A stretch of 64,000 bases of DNA from Listeria floridensis FSL S10-1187 (GCF_000525875.1 NZ_AODF01000001.1:186001-250000); one strand, 5' to 3'. Positions 45,639 to 59,001 are shown, numbered from the stretch's first letter. Notes: a model not told the origin generated them from the letters alone. Made by a program: numbers and translations.

Positions 45639-46599
45639 TTATTTATCTGTATCAAGTGGTGATAAATGTTCTAAAATTTCTTCCCGGCGCGGTTCAAGCT
45701 TTGGAGGAAGTTCGACGTATTCGCCGTGTTCCACATCAAAGTTTGTTCTAAATCCAGGACCATCTGTTGCAAGCTCAATCAAGATACCATTTGATTCGCG
45801 GAAGTAAAGCGAATGGAAGTAATGGCGGTCGATGAACCCGGAGTTTGGATAATTGGAATCTGCAATTTTTTCTATCCATTCCATCATTTCTGCATCATCA
45901 GCGACTCGGAAAGCTACATGATGGATTCCGCCAGCGCCAAGATTATGATCCTCAAGGTCAGGACGCGCTTCAAGATGCACTTCTGCACCAGTTCCGCCAG
46001 CGCCAGTTTGGAAAACAGTAAGCAATTTATCATTTTCTTCATACGCACCAACTGCCTTAAAACCAAGTACTTTTGTCAGCATATGATCTGTTTTTTTCTT
46101 TTTTATATACCGAGATGCGCACTGGGCCGAGGCCTTGGATCGCATACTCAACGGGAACTGGGCTTTCTTTCCATGGATGCCCGCCAGGAACACCCGTGTT
46201 ATTTTCATCAGATACAAGGTGAATCATCAACCCATCTGGATCTTTGACGCGCATTGTTTTACGGTTAAAGCGGATTTCGACTGGGCTGTGGAAGACTTGT
46301 TGTTGATCGAGACGTTCACCCCAGTATTCAAGTGCCGCATCGTTTGGGACGCGTAAGCCGAGCGCTGAGATTTGATTGCGACCAAGCTTGTTTTTTGCCA
46401 TGTTCGGCACCTCAAAGAACGTTACGGTTGTTCCGGGATTGCCAATTTCATCCGCGTAATATAGGTGATACGTATATGGATCATCTTGATTGACGGTTTT
46501 TTTCACCAAACGAAGTCCTAATACTTTTGTGTAAAAATCAAAGTTTCTACGTGCATTTTCCGTAAAAATTGATACGTGATGCAAACCTTTAAGTTCCAT
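45639..46599 (-). CDS. MhqO-like ring-cleaving dioxygenase/glyoxalase-fold protein (frame broken)
   Basis: Removing one base from the seven-base run 46091-46097 joins two frames (VYKKEKTDHMLTKVLGF) into one 319-residue protein, the normal length. It is a tandem vicinal-oxygen-chelate fold: LHHVSIFTENARRNFDFYTKVLGL opens the first module and IHHVAFRVADDAEMMEWIEK the second. His in each of these and Glu in GILIELATDGPGF give the metal triad. Such enzymes help detoxify quinones and catechols. It follows a MarR-type gene after 15 bases, as in MhqR-controlled units of Bacillus. Confidence 0.85.
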
Positions 46600-46614
46600 T
46601 GTCTATCCCTCCGA

Positions 46615-47028
46615 TTAATCGAGTTTTTTTAGTAAGCGCAGTAGTTCTTTTTGTTCTGTACGCGTTAATTTGCTAAATTGTTCTTGCTGGAAAGATTCCT
46701 GCTCTGGCACATATTTTTTATAATAATCTTCGCCGCTCTCTGTTAGTGAGATAAACTTTTCGCGACCGATTTTTTCGCGCCTTACGAGCCCCAAATTTTC
46801 GAGTTTGACAAGCAACTGTGTAATATTACCTTTCGTGACGACAAGTTTGTCGCCGAGTGCTTGCTGTGTCAAACTGTTCCCTAGTCCGATTTGAGCGATA
46901 CAATCAAACATGGCCGTTGAAATTCCCGCTTCTTTTAAGTTTTGGTTGGTTTTTTTGATATTTAAGTTATAAAAGCGGCTGAGCCGAAACCATAACAAGA
47001 TTCCAAGCCTCTCTTCTGACTTTACCAT
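46615..47028 (-). CDS. MarR-family regulator (MhqR-like)
   Basis: A 137-residue protein with winged-helix core: STAMFDCIAQIGLGNSLTQQALGDKL, VTKGNITQLLVKLENLGLV and EKFISLTESGEDYYKKY. Downstream, 15 bases away, lies the dioxygenase gene. In B. subtilis MhqR represses such dioxygenases and responds to quinones, so quinone-responsive control is likely. A 22-base inverted repeat just before the start is a probable operator for itself. Confidence 0.85.
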   Translation of the reverse strand: MVKSEERLGILLWFRLSRFYNLNIKKTNQNLKEAGISTAMFDCIAQIGLGNSLTQQALGDKLVVTKGNITQLLVKLENLGLVRREKIGREKFISLTESGEDYYKKYVPEQESFQQEQFSKLTRTEQKELLRLLKKLD

Positions 47029-47051
47029 TTTGATCGGCCTCCTTTGCTATC

Positions 47052-47073
47052 TATAGTTTAGTCCTAAACTATA
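47052..47073. promoter_or_regulatory. Palindromic operator of the MhqR-like regulator
   Basis: A perfect inverted repeat with 10-base arms (TATAGTTTAG) around a TC centre, 24 bases before the start of the marR-type gene. Confidence 0.7.
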
Positions 47074-47093
47074 TAGAAAGCAAGAAAAATGCT

Positions 47094-47633
47094 TTATTTT
47101 TTTTGCTTAATAATACCCATCAAAAAATCGGCAACTTGTTTACGGTTCGCAGCTTCAAATTCTGGCATTCCAAGGATTCTTGCATGCCACATGCCGTCGA
47201 TCGCGTAGCGAAGCAGCTCTGCTTGATCAGCACCGATTTCTGGAACGAGACGGTTAAAATCGTGCGCGTAGGCGTCATGCCATTCATGATTTCCCACTTC
47301 GCCGGAGACAACGGTAGCTAGGAGTGCACCGTGAAGACCCACTAGGTTTTTATCATCGAGCTGGCGTAAATTCCCATTTACATAAGCTTCTGTGAAGGGA
47401 AAGTTCGTTTTTTCATCGGTTTTCTCAAATTCTTCTTGTAAAATGTGTTCGTAAGCTTGAATAGTGTAATGAATCAAAGAGAGCGTTAACTCATCTTTAT
47501 TTTCAAAGTGATAAAAGATAGCGGCTTTCGTCATTCCGGCTTTCTTTGCCACCTTTGCTAGGCTATAATTGGCGATTCCTTCATCTTGAATGACTTCTAT
47601 GGCCGATTCGATGATGCGTTCTCTGGTTTTCAT
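47094..47633 (-). CDS. TetR-family transcription regulator
   Basis: A 179-residue protein. The N-terminal HTH is typical: TRERIIESAIEVIQDEGIANYSLAKVAKKAGMTKAAIFYHFENKDEL. The rest is the helical ligand domain, not assignable. It is divergent from a GH1 glycosidase gene; a palindrome overlaps that gene's promoter. It probably represses the glycosidase. Confidence 0.9.
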   Translation of the reverse strand: MKTRERIIESAIEVIQDEGIANYSLAKVAKKAGMTKAAIFYHFENKDELTLSLIHYTIQAYEHILQEEFEKTDEKTNFPFTEAYVNGNLRQLDDKNLVGLHGALLATVVSGEVGNHEWHDAYAHDFNRLVPEIGADQAELLRYAIDGMWHARILGMPEFEAANRKQVADFLMGIIKQKK

Positions 47634-47714
47634 TACGTTCCTCCCATTCGCTCTTTTCTAAAGTGTACCGAATAATGCAGTTTTTAGCAATTTCCGGCTA
47701 TGAAAATTATACGC

Positions 47715-47745
47715 TTGACATGTAATGCATTACATACTGTAGGAT
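47715..47745 (+). promoter_or_regulatory. Promoter of the second GH1 gene with a TetR-type operator
   Basis: TTGACA (47715-47720) and TAGGAT (47740-47745) with 19 bases between. The spacer holds ATGTAATGCATTACAT (47720-47735), a perfect 16-base palindrome, as expected for a repressor site of the divergent TetR protein. Confidence 0.65.
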
Positions 47746-47747
47746 AA

Positions 47748-49244
<1,497 letters not shown>

Positions 49245-49251
49245 TTTTGAT

Positions 49252-49288
49252 AAAAGCCTTGTGTACTCAATGAGACACAAGGCTTTTA
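49252..49288 (+). terminator. Terminator behind the second GH1 gene
   Basis: AAAAGCCTTGTGT and its perfect complement around a 10-base loop, ending TTTTATT. Confidence 0.9.
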
Positions 49289-49492
49289 TTCTATATAAAA
49301 TATTAACTTTGGAAATGATGCAAACAAGGCCAAACGGGTGTTTCTGCAATTTTTTCACATCTACCCTTGAATGAAAAACTAGAAATTAAAAAGTTTTCCA
49401 TATATCTCCTTCGTTACATTTCCTTTACAACTCCGAAAACCTAAACCATTATCGGTATAATAGAAGTAGCGTAATGAGAAAGGAGTTTGATG

Positions 49493-50884
49493 ATGGGAAA
49501 AAGAAAATGGATCATCGGGATTGCAATTGGATTCGCAGTATTTTTCGGCTTCTTAGGGGGACAGCAGGCAAACGCCGCATCGTATGAAACCGTACTTTCA
49601 ACAAAGACAGTCAGTTATGATGCCAAAGTAACGCGGGCAACAGATGGCATTTACACGCGGCCATACAAAACACCGAATTATAAGTGGCTTGCGTCCTCGA
49701 AAACTTACCTCAATCAAAATATAAAAGTGACCGAGGAAGTGAAAACAGTTCGGGCAACTTACGTCAAATTTATGGTTGGCGGTAAAGTGATTGGCTACAT
49801 GGACAAGAACGGGATGCGAATTTATGAAAAAATAACGTCGACAAAAACCGCTAACTATGGCGCGATTATCATTACCAAAACAGATGGGGTCTACACCGCC
49901 CCGTACAACACACTCGGCTATAAGTACCTAACAAACTCGGCCAGCTACCTTAGCCGCTACGTGACTGTACTCGAGGAAAAAGTGACACCTCGCGCGACTT
50001 ATGTCAAATTCGCGGTGGACGGAAAAGTGATCGGCTATGTAGATAAACGCGCGCTTAAAGCACCTGAAAAAGTAACGTCAACCAAAGCGACAAACTATCA
50101 TGCTGTAATGACTTCAAAAACGGATGGCATCTACAGCGCGCCATACATGACTGCGGGTTACAAATATTTAACCATGTCAAGTAGCTACTTGAACCGCGCC
50201 GTAACGGTACTTGAAGAAAAAGTAACGCCGCGGGCAACTTACGTCAAGTTCTCTTATGCAGGAAAAACAATCGGTTATGTCGACAAACGCGCACTCCGAA
50301 TTGGGGAACAAACCATTGCCAGTTCGCCGACTGCAAAGAAAACCGATCAAATTCTAACGGTGGTTGGAAATGGTTCAAAGGCAACTGTCACCTTCTGGCA
50401 AAAAGCTTACGGCGTCTGGAACACTAAATTCGTCGTACAAGGGCATGTTGGGAGCAAAGGAGTGGGTGCCGCTAGTGAAACTACGAGTTTCACGCCAAAA
50501 GGCTCTTACAAGCTTGGATTCAGCTTTGGAACGAGTAACCCCAGTTCCGCCTCAACTTTCAAAAAAATTACAAACAGCAGCTACTGGATATCAACCGTAT
50601 CGAGTCCTTACTACAACACGTGGCGCGAGTTTAAAATCTCAAATGCGGATGAACATTTAGCGAGCTATCCGGTGCAGTATCAATATGCGCGCGTAATCAA
50701 CTACAATACGAATCCTGTTGTAAAAGGTGCGGGCTCGGCATTTTTCTTACACGTTGATAACGGTCAGCCAACAGCCGGATGCGTATCCATTCCTAAAAAT
50801 GAAATGATTCGCGTCATAAAAGAAACCGGAAATAATGCGTACATTGTCAATGTAAATGCTGCTAGTGAAATTACGAAGTATTGA
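49493..50884 (+). CDS. Exported L,D-transpeptidase with three GW-like repeats
   Basis: I chose the ATG at 49493 (MGKRKWIIGIAIGFAVFF), seven bases behind AAAGGAG, giving 463 residues. A signal peptide ends near QQANAAS. Three repeats of about 80 residues follow, each with DGIY-x-PY, a Tyr-rich centre, RATYVKF and GYVDK, as in GW/SH3-like wall-binding modules of Listeria. The C-terminal catalytic domain is YkuD-like: FFLHVDNGQPTAGCVSI, with Cys430 as nucleophile and the upstream His. It would make 3-3 peptidoglycan links or attach proteins, held to the wall by the repeats. It lies beside rpoC but on the opposite strand. Confidence 0.82.
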   Translation: MGKRKWIIGIAIGFAVFFGFLGGQQANAASYETVLSTKTVSYDAKVTRATDGIYTRPYKTPNYKWLASSKTYLNQNIKVTEEVKTVRATYVKFMVGGKVIGYMDKNGMRIYEKITSTKTANYGAIIITKTDGVYTAPYNTLGYKYLTNSASYLSRYVTVLEEKVTPRATYVKFAVDGKVIGYVDKRALKAPEKVTSTKATNYHAVMTSKTDGIYSAPYMTAGYKYLTMSSSYLNRAVTVLEEKVTPRATYVKFSYAGKTIGYVDKRALRIGEQTIASSPTAKKTDQILTVVGNGSKATVTFWQKAYGVWNTKFVVQGHVGSKGVGAASETTSFTPKGSYKLGFSFGTSNPSSASTFKKITNSSYWISTVSSPYYNTWREFKISNADEHLASYPVQYQYARVINYNTNPVVKGAGSAFFLHVDNGQPTAGCVSIPKNEMIRVIKETGNNAYIVNVNAASEITKY

Positions 50885-51134
50885 AAAAGCCTTACGCCGA
50901 TATCTTAATTCGAATACTGCTTCGGTGAGGTATGTGTTTCTAATGGGAATTAAGTAGGAATTGAAGTAAAACAAGCTGTTTTGATAAAAGTCTTATATAA
51001 AATTGTTAAAAAATTAGAGCGTTATCGTGCTCCCAATGCTGCTGACTTGATTGACCAACAAGTTTGCTTTGCAACCAATGGAAATCATGTAAAAATCCTT
51101 TATAACTGTATTTTGCGTATTGATTGGTTAGACA
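50885..51134. other. Intergenic region between convergent genes
   Basis: About 250 bases between the transpeptidase stop and the rpoC terminator. No supportable gene, and no clear terminator for the transpeptidase beyond a weak CGCCGATATC-type hairpin near 50895. Confidence 0.5.
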
Positions 51135-51173
51135 CAAAAAAAGCCGTCCAAGTAAAAACTTGGACGGCTTTTT
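51135..51173 (-). terminator. Terminator of the rpoBC operon
   Basis: AAGCCGTCCAAGT and its perfect complement around a TTTTA-type loop, followed on the minus strand by a T run. It lies 10 bases past the rpoC stop. Confidence 0.93.
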
Positions 51174-51182
51174 CAAAAAATA

Positions 51183-54100
51183 TTACGCATTTGTGGTTTC
51201 TTCTGTATCTTCTTGGGGTGTCGCTCCCACAACTTGTGATTTTAATTTGCGATAACGGCCAATTCCTGTTCCGGCTGGGACAAGTTTACCAAGAATAACG
51301 TTTTCCTTAAGACCAAGTAGCTCATCACGTTTTCCTTTGATGGCTGCGTCTGTAAGAACACGTGTAGTTTCTTGGAACGATGCCGCTGACAAGAACGAAT
51401 CGGTTTCAAGTGAAGCTTTTGTGATCCCTAGAAGGACTGGACGACCAGTTGCCGGCTGTCTGCCATTCATAAGCGCATCACGGTTTGCTTCTGTAAAGGT
51501 GTGAATATCCATCAATGTTCCAGGAAGGATATCTGTATCCCCTGTATCCATTACGCGGATCTTGCGAAGCATTTGGCGAACCATTACTTCAACGTGTTTA
51601 TCCCCAATTTCTACCCCTTGCATCCGGTAAACTTTTTGTACTTCGGCAAGCAAGTATTCTTGAACGGATAATACGTCACGAACACGGATCAATGCTTTCG
51701 GATCAATCGAACCTTCCGTTAAAGCTTCCCCGCGGTCTACAAATGAACCTTCTTGAACACGCAAGCGCGCTGTATAAGGAACGGTGTAGCTACGGCGGTC
51801 ATCTGTACCTTGGATCGTGATTTCTTGTCCGCGGTCACGTCCTTCTTCGATCGAAACAACTTCACCAGCTACCTCAGTGATTGTTGCTTGACCTTTCGGA
51901 TTACGCGCTTCGAAGATTTCTTGGATACGTGGAAGACCTTGTGTGATATCGTCTCCGGCAACCCCACCGGTATGGAACGTACGCATTGTAAGCTGTGTTC
52001 CCGGTTCCCCGATTGATTGAGCGGCAATGATTCCCACTGCTTCCCCAACTTCAACTTCGGTACCTGTTGCCAAGTTTTTACCGTAACATTTTTTACATAC
52101 GCCGTGTTTCGTATTACATGTGAAGGCAGAACGGATAGAAACTTCTTCAATGCCTGCTTCCACAATATTGTGAGCAATTGGTTCTGTAATCAAATCGTTT
52201 TCTGCAACAAGGATTTCTCCTGTTTCAGGGTGACGAATTGTTTTACGCGCATAACGACCTTCAAGACGTTCTTCAAGGGATTCGATGATTTCTGTGCCTT
52301 CACGAATCGCTTTGATTGTAAGTCCGCGGTCCGTTCCGCAATCGTCTTCACGAATGATAACATCTTGCGCCACATCAACAAGACGACGAGTAAGATAACC
52401 AGAATCGGCCGTTTTAAGGGCTGTATCGGTAAGACCTTTACGCGCTCCGTGAGTCGAGATGAAGTATTCGAGGACAGTCAGCCCTTCACGGAAGTTTGAT
52501 GTGATTGGAAGTTCTACGATACGTCCAGATGGATCAGCCATCAGTCCACGCATGCCGGCAAGCTGAGTGAAGTTCGAGATGTTACCACGAGCTCCGGAAT
52601 CTTGCATCATGAAGATTGGATTTAGGCGTTCCAAGCTGACGATCAGTTTTTCTTGAATTTCATCTTTTGCAGCATTCCAGACGCCGATAACGCGTTCGTA
52701 TCTTTCTTCGTCTGTAATCAAACCGCGACGGAATTGTTTCGTAATTTTTTCAACCATATCATGCGCTTCTTCAAGGATTTCATGTTTTTCATTCAATGTC
52801 AGGATGTCGGCGATACCAACTGTGATCCCTGCTTTTGTTGAAATTTTGAATCCAAGGTCTTTCATCCGGTCAAGCATTTTCGAAGTTTCCGTAATGTGGA
52901 ACCGTTTGAAGACTTCCGCAATGATATTTCCGAGAATTTTCTTCTTGAATGGATCAACAAGCGGCTGTTTCGCAATATGCTCTTTCACATCCGTCGTTGT
53001 GTCCACAAAGTATTTCTCAGGCGTTTCAATTTCCAAGTTATACTTGGTCGGTTCATTAATATAAGGGAACGATGTTGGTAAAATTGTGTTAAAGATCAGC
53101 TTACCAACCGTCGTAATTAGAAGCTGCCCGCGTTGTTTGTCGGTAAAGCGTTCGTTTGGAATCGATCCGGCATAGACAGCAATACGAGAATGAAGATGAA
53201 CGTAGCCATTTTGATAAGCTAAGTTCGCCTCGTTAAGGTCTTTAAAGATCATTCCTTCGCCGACTGCATTTTCACGTTCAAGCGTCAAATAGTAGTTCCC
53301 GAGCACCATATCTTGTGAAGGTGTAACAACCGGTTTACCATCTTTTGGATTCAGGATATTTTGAGCAGCGAGCATCAAAATCCGTGCTTCCGCTTGCGCT
53401 TCTGCCGAAAGTGGAACGTGAACCGCCATTTGGTCACCATCAAAGTCAGCGTTATAAGCTGTACATACGAGCGGGTGAAGACGAATTGCGCGTCCTTCAA
53501 CAAGCGTTGGTTCAAAGGCTTGGATACCAAGTCTGTGAAGCGTAGGGGCACGGTTCAAGAGAACTGGATGCTCACGAATAACTTCTTCAAGCACATCCCA
53601 AATTTCTGGCGCCATACGTTCAATTTTGCGTTTTGCACTCTTAATATTGTGCGCAAGTCCGCGACCAACAAGCTCTTTCATCACAAACGGCTTAAAGAGT
53701 TCAAGCGCCATTTCTTTTGGAAGACCACATTGGTACATTTTAAGATTAGGTCCTACGACGATAACCGAACGTCCAGAGTAATCTACCCGTTTACCGAGCA
53801 AGTTTTGACGGAATCGACCTTGCTTCCCTTTCAACATGTGCGAAAGAGATTTTAACGGACGGTTCCCTGGTCCAGTTACCGGACGACCACGACGACCATT
53901 ATCAATTAGCGCATCGACCGCTTCTTGTAGCATCCGTTTTTCATTTTGCACGATGATCGTTGGAGCACCAAGATCAAGCAAACGTTTCAAACGATTATTC
54001 CGGTTGATTACACGACGATACAAGTCATTCAAATCACTCGTAGCAAAGCGACCGCCTTCAAGTTGAACCATTGGACGAAGTTCTGGCGGAATAACCGGGA

Positions 54101-54791
54101 GAACATCAAGAATCATCCAACTAGGTTCATTTCCTGAGTTACGGAACGCTTCCATAACTTCAAGACGACGAATGGCACGCGTACGACGTTGTCCTTGAGC
54201 TGTTTTAAGCTCTTCTTTCAGTTCATCCGTTTCTTTTTCAAGATTGATATCAGAAAGAAGTTTTTTGATCGCTTCCGCACCCATTCCGGCTTGGAAAGTC
54301 TGACCATATTTTTCGCGATAAACGCGGTATTCTTTTTCAGAAAGAAGCTGTTTCTTTTCAAGTGGTGTATCACCTGGTTCAGTGACCACATAAGAAGCAA
54401 AATAAATGACTTCTTCAAGCGCACGCGGGCTCATATCCATCACAAGACCCATACGGCTTGGGATACCTTTAAAGTACCAGATATGCGATACAGGAGCAGC
54501 AAGTTCGATATGTCCCATACGTTCGCGACGAACTTTCGATTTTGTTACTTCAACACCACAGCGGTCACAAACAACACCTTTATAGCGTACACGTTTGTAT
54601 TTTCCGCAAGAACATTCCCAGTCTTTTGTTGGACCGAAGATACGTTCACAGAACAGGCCATCACGTTCAGGCTTAAGCGTACGATAGTTGATTGTCTCAG
54701 GCTTTTTCACTTCACCGTGCGACCATGAACGGATTTTATCCGGAGATGCTAGACCTATTTTCATATACTCAAAATTATTAACATCTATCAA
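51183..54791 (-). CDS. rpoC: RNA polymerase subunit beta'
   Basis: The 1202-residue beta' subunit of RNA polymerase, complete. The N-terminal zinc site is [20 protein letters not shown]; the catalytic loop [12 protein letters not shown] binds the active-site magnesium; the second zinc site is at [13 protein letters not shown]; the trigger-loop region [11 protein letters not shown] is intact. Length and motifs are those of Bacillales enzymes. It lies 162 bases after rpoB in the same direction. Confidence 0.99.
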   Translation of the reverse strand: MIDVNNFEYMKIGLASPDKIRSWSHGEVKKPETINYRTLKPERDGLFCERIFGPTKDWECSCGKYKRVRYKGVVCDRCGVEVTKSKVRRERMGHIELAAPVSHIWYFKGIPSRMGLVMDMSPRALEEVIYFASYVVTEPGDTPLEKKQLLSEKEYRVYREKYGQTFQAGMGAEAIKKLLSDINLEKETDELKEELKTAQGQRRTRAIRRLEVMEAFRNSGNEPSWMILDVLPVIPPELRPMVQLEGGRFATSDLNDLYRRVINRNNRLKRLLDLGAPTIIVQNEKRMLQEAVDALIDNGRRGRPVTGPGNRPLKSLSHMLKGKQGRFRQNLLGKRVDYSGRSVIVVGPNLKMYQCGLPKEMALELFKPFVMKELVGRGLAHNIKSAKRKIERMAPEIWDVLEEVIREHPVLLNRAPTLHRLGIQAFEPTLVEGRAIRLHPLVCTAYNADFDGDQMAVHVPLSAEAQAEARILMLAAQNILNPKDGKPVVTPSQDMVLGNYYLTLERENAVGEGMIFKDLNEANLAYQNGYVHLHSRIAVYAGSIPNERFTDKQRGQLLITTVGKLIFNTILPTSFPYINEPTKYNLEIETPEKYFVDTTTDVKEHIAKQPLVDPFKKKILGNIIAEVFKRFHITETSKMLDRMKDLGFKISTKAGITVGIADILTLNEKHEILEEAHDMVEKITKQFRRGLITDEERYERVIGVWNAAKDEIQEKLIVSLERLNPIFMMQDSGARGNISNFTQLAGMRGLMADPSGRIVELPITSNFREGLTVLEYFISTHGARKGLTDTALKTADSGYLTRRLVDVAQDVIIREDDCGTDRGLTIKAIREGTEIIESLEERLEGRYARKTIRHPETGEILVAENDLITEPIAHNIVEAGIEEVSIRSAFTCNTKHGVCKKCYGKNLATGTEVEVGEAVGIIAAQSIGEPGTQLTMRTFHTGGVAGDDITQGLPRIQEIFEARNPKGQATITEVAGEVVSIEEGRDRGQEITIQGTDDRRSYTVPYTARLRVQEGSFVDRGEALTEGSIDPKALIRVRDVLSVQEYLLAEVQKVYRMQGVEIGDKHVEVMVRQMLRKIRVMDTGDTDILPGTLMDIHTFTEANRDALMNGRQPATGRPVLLGITKASLETDSFLSAASFQETTRVLTDAAIKGKRDELLGLKENVILGKLVPAGTGIGRYRKLKSQVVGATPQEDTEETTNA

Positions 54792-54953
54792 GTGCCCTAC
54801 CTCCTAATTTTGGTTGCGCCTTTTTGAGCCGGGATTCCAAGCAGAATTTGGCGTTTCTTTCTGCTAAAAATCACCGGTTCTAAAAAGAGCGCTTCGTTTA
54901 TCGGCAAAAACATTCGTTTTTAATCTATATTGGAGTTTATAAATTCGGGCGGG

Positions 54954-57900
54954 TTAATCAACCTGCTCGGTAGTTTCTTCCGGCTTCACGATATTGAAAG
55001 CTTCGTTTTGTCCACCGAAGTCGTCATCCTCTGTATCACGCATCTCGATTTCTTCCTCGTCTGCAGAAAGAATCTTAACATCCATCCCAAGACTTTGAAG
55101 TTCTTTGATGAGTACGCGGAATGATTCTGGCACGCCTGGTTTCGGCACACTTTCGCCTTTTACAATAGCTTCATACGTCTTCACACGACCAACAACATCG
55201 TCTGATTTAATCGTTAGAATTTCTTGCAAGGTATAAGCAGCACCATAAGCTTCCAGTGCCCATACTTCCATTTCCCCGAAACGTTGTCCACCGAATTGTG
55301 CTTTACCACCAAGCGGTTGTTGTGTTACGAGTGAGTATGGTCCAGTTGAACGAGCATGAAGTTTATCATCAACCATGTGGGCAAGCTTGATCATATACAT
55401 AACCCCGACAGAAACGCGATTATCAAATGGTTCCCCAGTACGTCCATCATAAAGGATTGTCTTCGCATCGCGAGCCATTCCAGCTTCTTCTACCGTGCTC
55501 CAAACATCTTCTTCGTTAGCACCGTCAAATACCGGTGTAGCGACATGAATACCTAGTTTACGTGCAGCCATTCCAAGATGGAGTTCGAGCACTTGCCCGA
55601 TGTTCATCCGTGATGGTACCCCTAGTGGGTTAAGCATGATATCAACTGGCGTTCCGTCTGGCATGAACGGCATATCTTCTTCTGGCAAGATACGCGAGAT
55701 AACCCCTTTGTTACCATGACGTCCAGCCATTTTGTCTCCTTCGTGAATCTTACGTTTTTGAACGATATAGACCCTTACGAGTTGGTTTACACCTGGAGGA
55801 AGCTCATCGCCTGCTTCACGTGTAAAGATTTTCACGTCAAGGACAATTCCACCGCCGCCGTGAGGGACACGAAGTGAAGTATCGCGCACTTCACGTGCTT
55901 TTTCACCAAAGATCGCATGAAGCAAGCGTTCTTCAGCCGTAAGTTCCGTTACCCCCTTAGGCGTTACTTTCCCTACAAGAAGGTCATTATCTTTAACCTC
56001 AGCTCCGACACGGATAATACCACGGTCATCGAGGTCACGAAGTGCGTCTTCCCCAACGTTAGGGATATCGCGAGTCATTTCCTCAGGTCCGAGTTTTGTA
56101 TCACGAGCTTCGGATTCAAATTCTTCAATATGAATCGACGTATAGACATCATCTTTCACGAGACGTTCGCTCATGATGATGGCATCCTCATAGTTATAGC
56201 CATCCCAAGTCATGAAAGCAACGAGAACGTTTCTTCCAAGCGCAAGTTCGCCTGAATCCATCGAAGGACCGTTACCAAGGATTTCGCCTTTTACAACGCG
56301 GTCTCCTTCAGCAACGTTTGGACGTTGGTTATAACAAGTTCCTTGGTTCGAACGAACAAATTTCCGTAACGTATATTTGTCGATTCCGCCAGTCACTTCT
56401 TTACCATCAACCATAGATACGCGTCGAACCCAGATTTCTCGTGCTTCAACGTGTTCTACAATTCCGTCATGCTTCGCAACAACAGCAGCTCCTGAGTCTT
56501 TTGCAGATACGTGTTCCATACCTGTTCCGACAAATGGTGCTTCCGGATGCATAAGCGGTACAGCTTGACGCTGCATGTTCGCACCCATAAGGGCACGGTT
56601 ACTATCATCATTTTCAAGGAACGGGATACAAGCCGTCGCAACCGATACAACTTGTTTCGGTGATACGTCCATGTAATCGACACGTTCTTTATCTACAGCA
56701 AGGTTTTCAGAACGGAAACGAGCCATAACTTCTTCTTCCGTGAAGACCCCGTTTTCATCTAGCTTCGAGTTTGCTTGCGCAACCACGTAGTTATCTTCCT
56801 CATCAGCAGTCAAATAATCAATCGTATCGGTTACTTGATGCGTTTCAGGATCAACGCGGCGGTAAGGTGTTTCAATGAACCCGAAACGGTTAACTTTCGC
56901 ATAAGAAGACAGCGAGTTAATCAGCCCGATATTCGGACCTTCCGGCGTTTCAATTGGACACATACGACCATAGTGAGAGTAGTGAACGTCACGAACTTCA
57001 TAGCCGGCACGTTCACGCGTCAAACCACCAGGTCCGAGCGCAGAAAGACGACGTTTATGCGTCAGTTCACTAAGCGGATTCGATTGATCCATGAACTGCG
57101 ATAATTGCGAACTTCCGAAGAACTCTTTGATCGAAGCGACTACCGGACGAATATTAATGAGTTGTTGTGGCGTAATTGTACTCATGTCTTGGATAGACAT
57201 CCGCTCGCGAACCACACGCTCCATCCGAGATAAGCCGATCCGGAATTGATTTTGCAGTAATTCCCCAACAGAACGAAGACGACGGTTTCCAAGGTGATCA
57301 ATATCATCCGTGTCGCCAACACCGTGAAGCAAGTTGAAGAAATAACTAATTGAAGATACGATATCAGATGGCGTAATATGTTTCACTGTTTCATCAATGT
57401 AAGCATTACCGATGATGTTGATTTCTTTCTCTTCATCATCTGGCGCATAAATCTTAATTGATTGAACAAGAACACTGTCTTCCATTACACCGTCAGTTGG
57501 ACGAAGTGTGCGGAAGCCAACACCGTTTTCAAGATTAGGAATGATTGCATCTAGTTTACGGCGATCAAGAATATCACCTTTCGATGCGATGATTTCCCCA
57601 GTTTCAGGGTCAACCAATGTTTCAGCAAGTGTTTGATTAAACAAGCGGTTCTTCAAATGAAGCTTCTTGTTAATTTTATAGCGTCCAACGCTTGCAAGAT
57701 CATAACGTTTTGGATCGAAGAAGCGGGAAATCAGTAAGCTTCTTGCATTTTCTACAGTTGGCGGTTCGCCTGGACGAAGCCGTTCGTAGATTTCAAGAAG
57801 AGCTTTTCCAGCGCTGTCAGTATTGTCTTTTTCGAGCGTGTTGCGAAGATAATCATTATCTCCGATTAAATCAATGATTTCTTGGTCAGAACCAAAACCT

Positions 57901-58505
57901 AAAGCACGAAGAAGAACAGTAACCGGCAATTTACGCGTACGGTCGATACGAACGTGAACAACATCTTTCGCATCCGTTTCGTATTCAAGCCATGCTCCGC
58001 GGTTTGGAATTACCGTCGAACCAAAACCTTTTTTACCGTTTTTGTCCACTTTATCGTTGAAATAAACCCCTGGCGAACGAACAAGTTGCGAAACGATAAC
58101 ACGTTCAGCACCATTAATAATGAATGTTCCCATTTCCGTCATTAACGGGAAATCTCCCATGAAGACTTCTTGGTCTTTTACTTCACCAGTTTCTTTGTTG
58201 ATTAGGCGCAATTTCACACGAAGCGGAGCTGCGTAGTTAGCATCACGGTTTTTAGACTCTTCAACCGAATATTTCGGCTCGCCGAGATCATAATCGATAA
58301 ACTCAAGTGATAGATTTCCTGCAAAGTCTTCAATTGGAGAAATATCGCGGAACATTTCCCTAAGACCTTCATCTAAGAACCACTGATAAGAAGCGGTTTG
58401 AATTTCGATCAAATTCGGCAACTCTAAAACTTCACTAATCCGAGCGAAACTTCTACGCTTACGGTGTCTGCCGTATTGTACATCATGTCCTGACAAACTC
58501 TTCAC
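54954..58505 (-). CDS. rpoB: RNA polymerase subunit beta
   Basis: The 1183-residue beta subunit. The rifampicin region reads [31 protein letters not shown], with the usual sensitive-type residues. The C-terminal [24 protein letters not shown] is intact, and the acidic C-tail is typical of Firmicutes. The start [20 protein letters not shown] follows GAGGGG. Its strong promoter lies about 430 bases upstream, leaving a long leader. Confidence 0.99.
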   Translation of the reverse strand: MKSLSGHDVQYGRHRKRRSFARISEVLELPNLIEIQTASYQWFLDEGLREMFRDISPIEDFAGNLSLEFIDYDLGEPKYSVEESKNRDANYAAPLRVKLRLINKETGEVKDQEVFMGDFPLMTEMGTFIINGAERVIVSQLVRSPGVYFNDKVDKNGKKGFGSTVIPNRGAWLEYETDAKDVVHVRIDRTRKLPVTVLLRALGFGSDQEIIDLIGDNDYLRNTLEKDNTDSAGKALLEIYERLRPGEPPTVENARSLLISRFFDPKRYDLASVGRYKINKKLHLKNRLFNQTLAETLVDPETGEIIASKGDILDRRKLDAIIPNLENGVGFRTLRPTDGVMEDSVLVQSIKIYAPDDEEKEINIIGNAYIDETVKHITPSDIVSSISYFFNLLHGVGDTDDIDHLGNRRLRSVGELLQNQFRIGLSRMERVVRERMSIQDMSTITPQQLINIRPVVASIKEFFGSSQLSQFMDQSNPLSELTHKRRLSALGPGGLTRERAGYEVRDVHYSHYGRMCPIETPEGPNIGLINSLSSYAKVNRFGFIETPYRRVDPETHQVTDTIDYLTADEEDNYVVAQANSKLDENGVFTEEEVMARFRSENLAVDKERVDYMDVSPKQVVSVATACIPFLENDDSNRALMGANMQRQAVPLMHPEAPFVGTGMEHVSAKDSGAAVVAKHDGIVEHVEAREIWVRRVSMVDGKEVTGGIDKYTLRKFVRSNQGTCYNQRPNVAEGDRVVKGEILGNGPSMDSGELALGRNVLVAFMTWDGYNYEDAIIMSERLVKDDVYTSIHIEEFESEARDTKLGPEEMTRDIPNVGEDALRDLDDRGIIRVGAEVKDNDLLVGKVTPKGVTELTAEERLLHAIFGEKAREVRDTSLRVPHGGGGIVLDVKIFTREAGDELPPGVNQLVRVYIVQKRKIHEGDKMAGRHGNKGVISRILPEEDMPFMPDGTPVDIMLNPLGVPSRMNIGQVLELHLGMAARKLGIHVATPVFDGANEEDVWSTVEEAGMARDAKTILYDGRTGEPFDNRVSVGVMYMIKLAHMVDDKLHARSTGPYSLVTQQPLGGKAQFGGQRFGEMEVWALEAYGAAYTLQEILTIKSDDVVGRVKTYEAIVKGESVPKPGVPESFRVLIKELQSLGMDVKILSADEEEIEMRDTEDDDFGGQNEAFNIVKPEETTEQVD

Positions 58506-58935
58506 CCCTCAAATTTTTTAAATTTATAAGCACACCTCTGCTTTTACACACATCCGCAAAACAGTGGAACCCCCCGCACCCGGCGTTTAAACTAAAGAGC
58601 TTTTTACACGTGTAAAAAATACCCGCTTAAACGTCCGTTCATCAAAAGTTTCCTGCTGCCTGCTCACTCTTACTTCTTTCATCTGCGTAAAAACACAAGT
58701 GGAACTATTAAAATCGTCTAGGCTGTTTTAGACAAAAAGAAAGCGGATTTCATCTTGCTTGATACTTTCCTAAAAAAGTTTCACGACAATCGCGAAAATA
58801 CATTCCGTTTTTGTCAGCACCTTGAAAACCACATCCATATCTTTTATTTAACCAAAATCGCTGTAAACGCTTCATTTTCCTCAGTTTCCATTGAAAAATG
58901 GGCATGCGAAAAAACAGTCTAGATTCTTTTGGCAT
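58506..58935 (-). promoter_or_regulatory. Long 5' leader of rpoB
   Basis: About 430 transcribed bases between the promoter and rpoB. It contains a 61-codon frame at its very start and a hairpin-prone region near 58600-58660 with repeated ACACGTGTAAAA and CCCGC. A role in autoregulation of rpoBC is possible but not shown. Confidence 0.45.
58750..58935 (-). CDS. Possible 61-residue leader protein upstream of rpoB
   Basis: Reads MPKESRLFFRMPIFQWKLRKM and ends FLGKYQAR, basic and without recognised motifs. The ATG lies about seven bases after the -10 element of the promoter, so the mRNA would be leaderless and no ribosome-binding site exists. It may be a chance frame. A small hypothetical gene is annotated at this place in Listeria as I recall, which is why it is listed. 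Confidence 0.3.
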   Translation of the reverse strand: MPKESRLFFRMPIFQWKLRKMKRLQRFWLNKRYGCGFQGADKNGMYFRDCRETFLGKYQAR

Positions 58936-58941
58936 TTTACT

Positions 58942-58970
58942 ATATTACAACATTCACCATTAAATGTCAA
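58942..58970 (-). promoter_or_regulatory. SigA promoter of rpoBC
   Basis: TTGACA (58965-58970), 17 bases, TAATAT (58942-58947) on the minus strand. Near-consensus, between the methyltransferase stop and rpoB. Confidence 0.85.
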
Positions 58971-59001
58971 CCTACATGATTCAAAAAAGATGCCTATCTG
59001 A

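Noticed and set aside
51183-58505. Plus-strand frames of 60 to 180 codons opposite rpoB and rpoC
   Set aside because: Shadow frames of highly expressed genes, rich in Phe, Arg and His, with no start signals.
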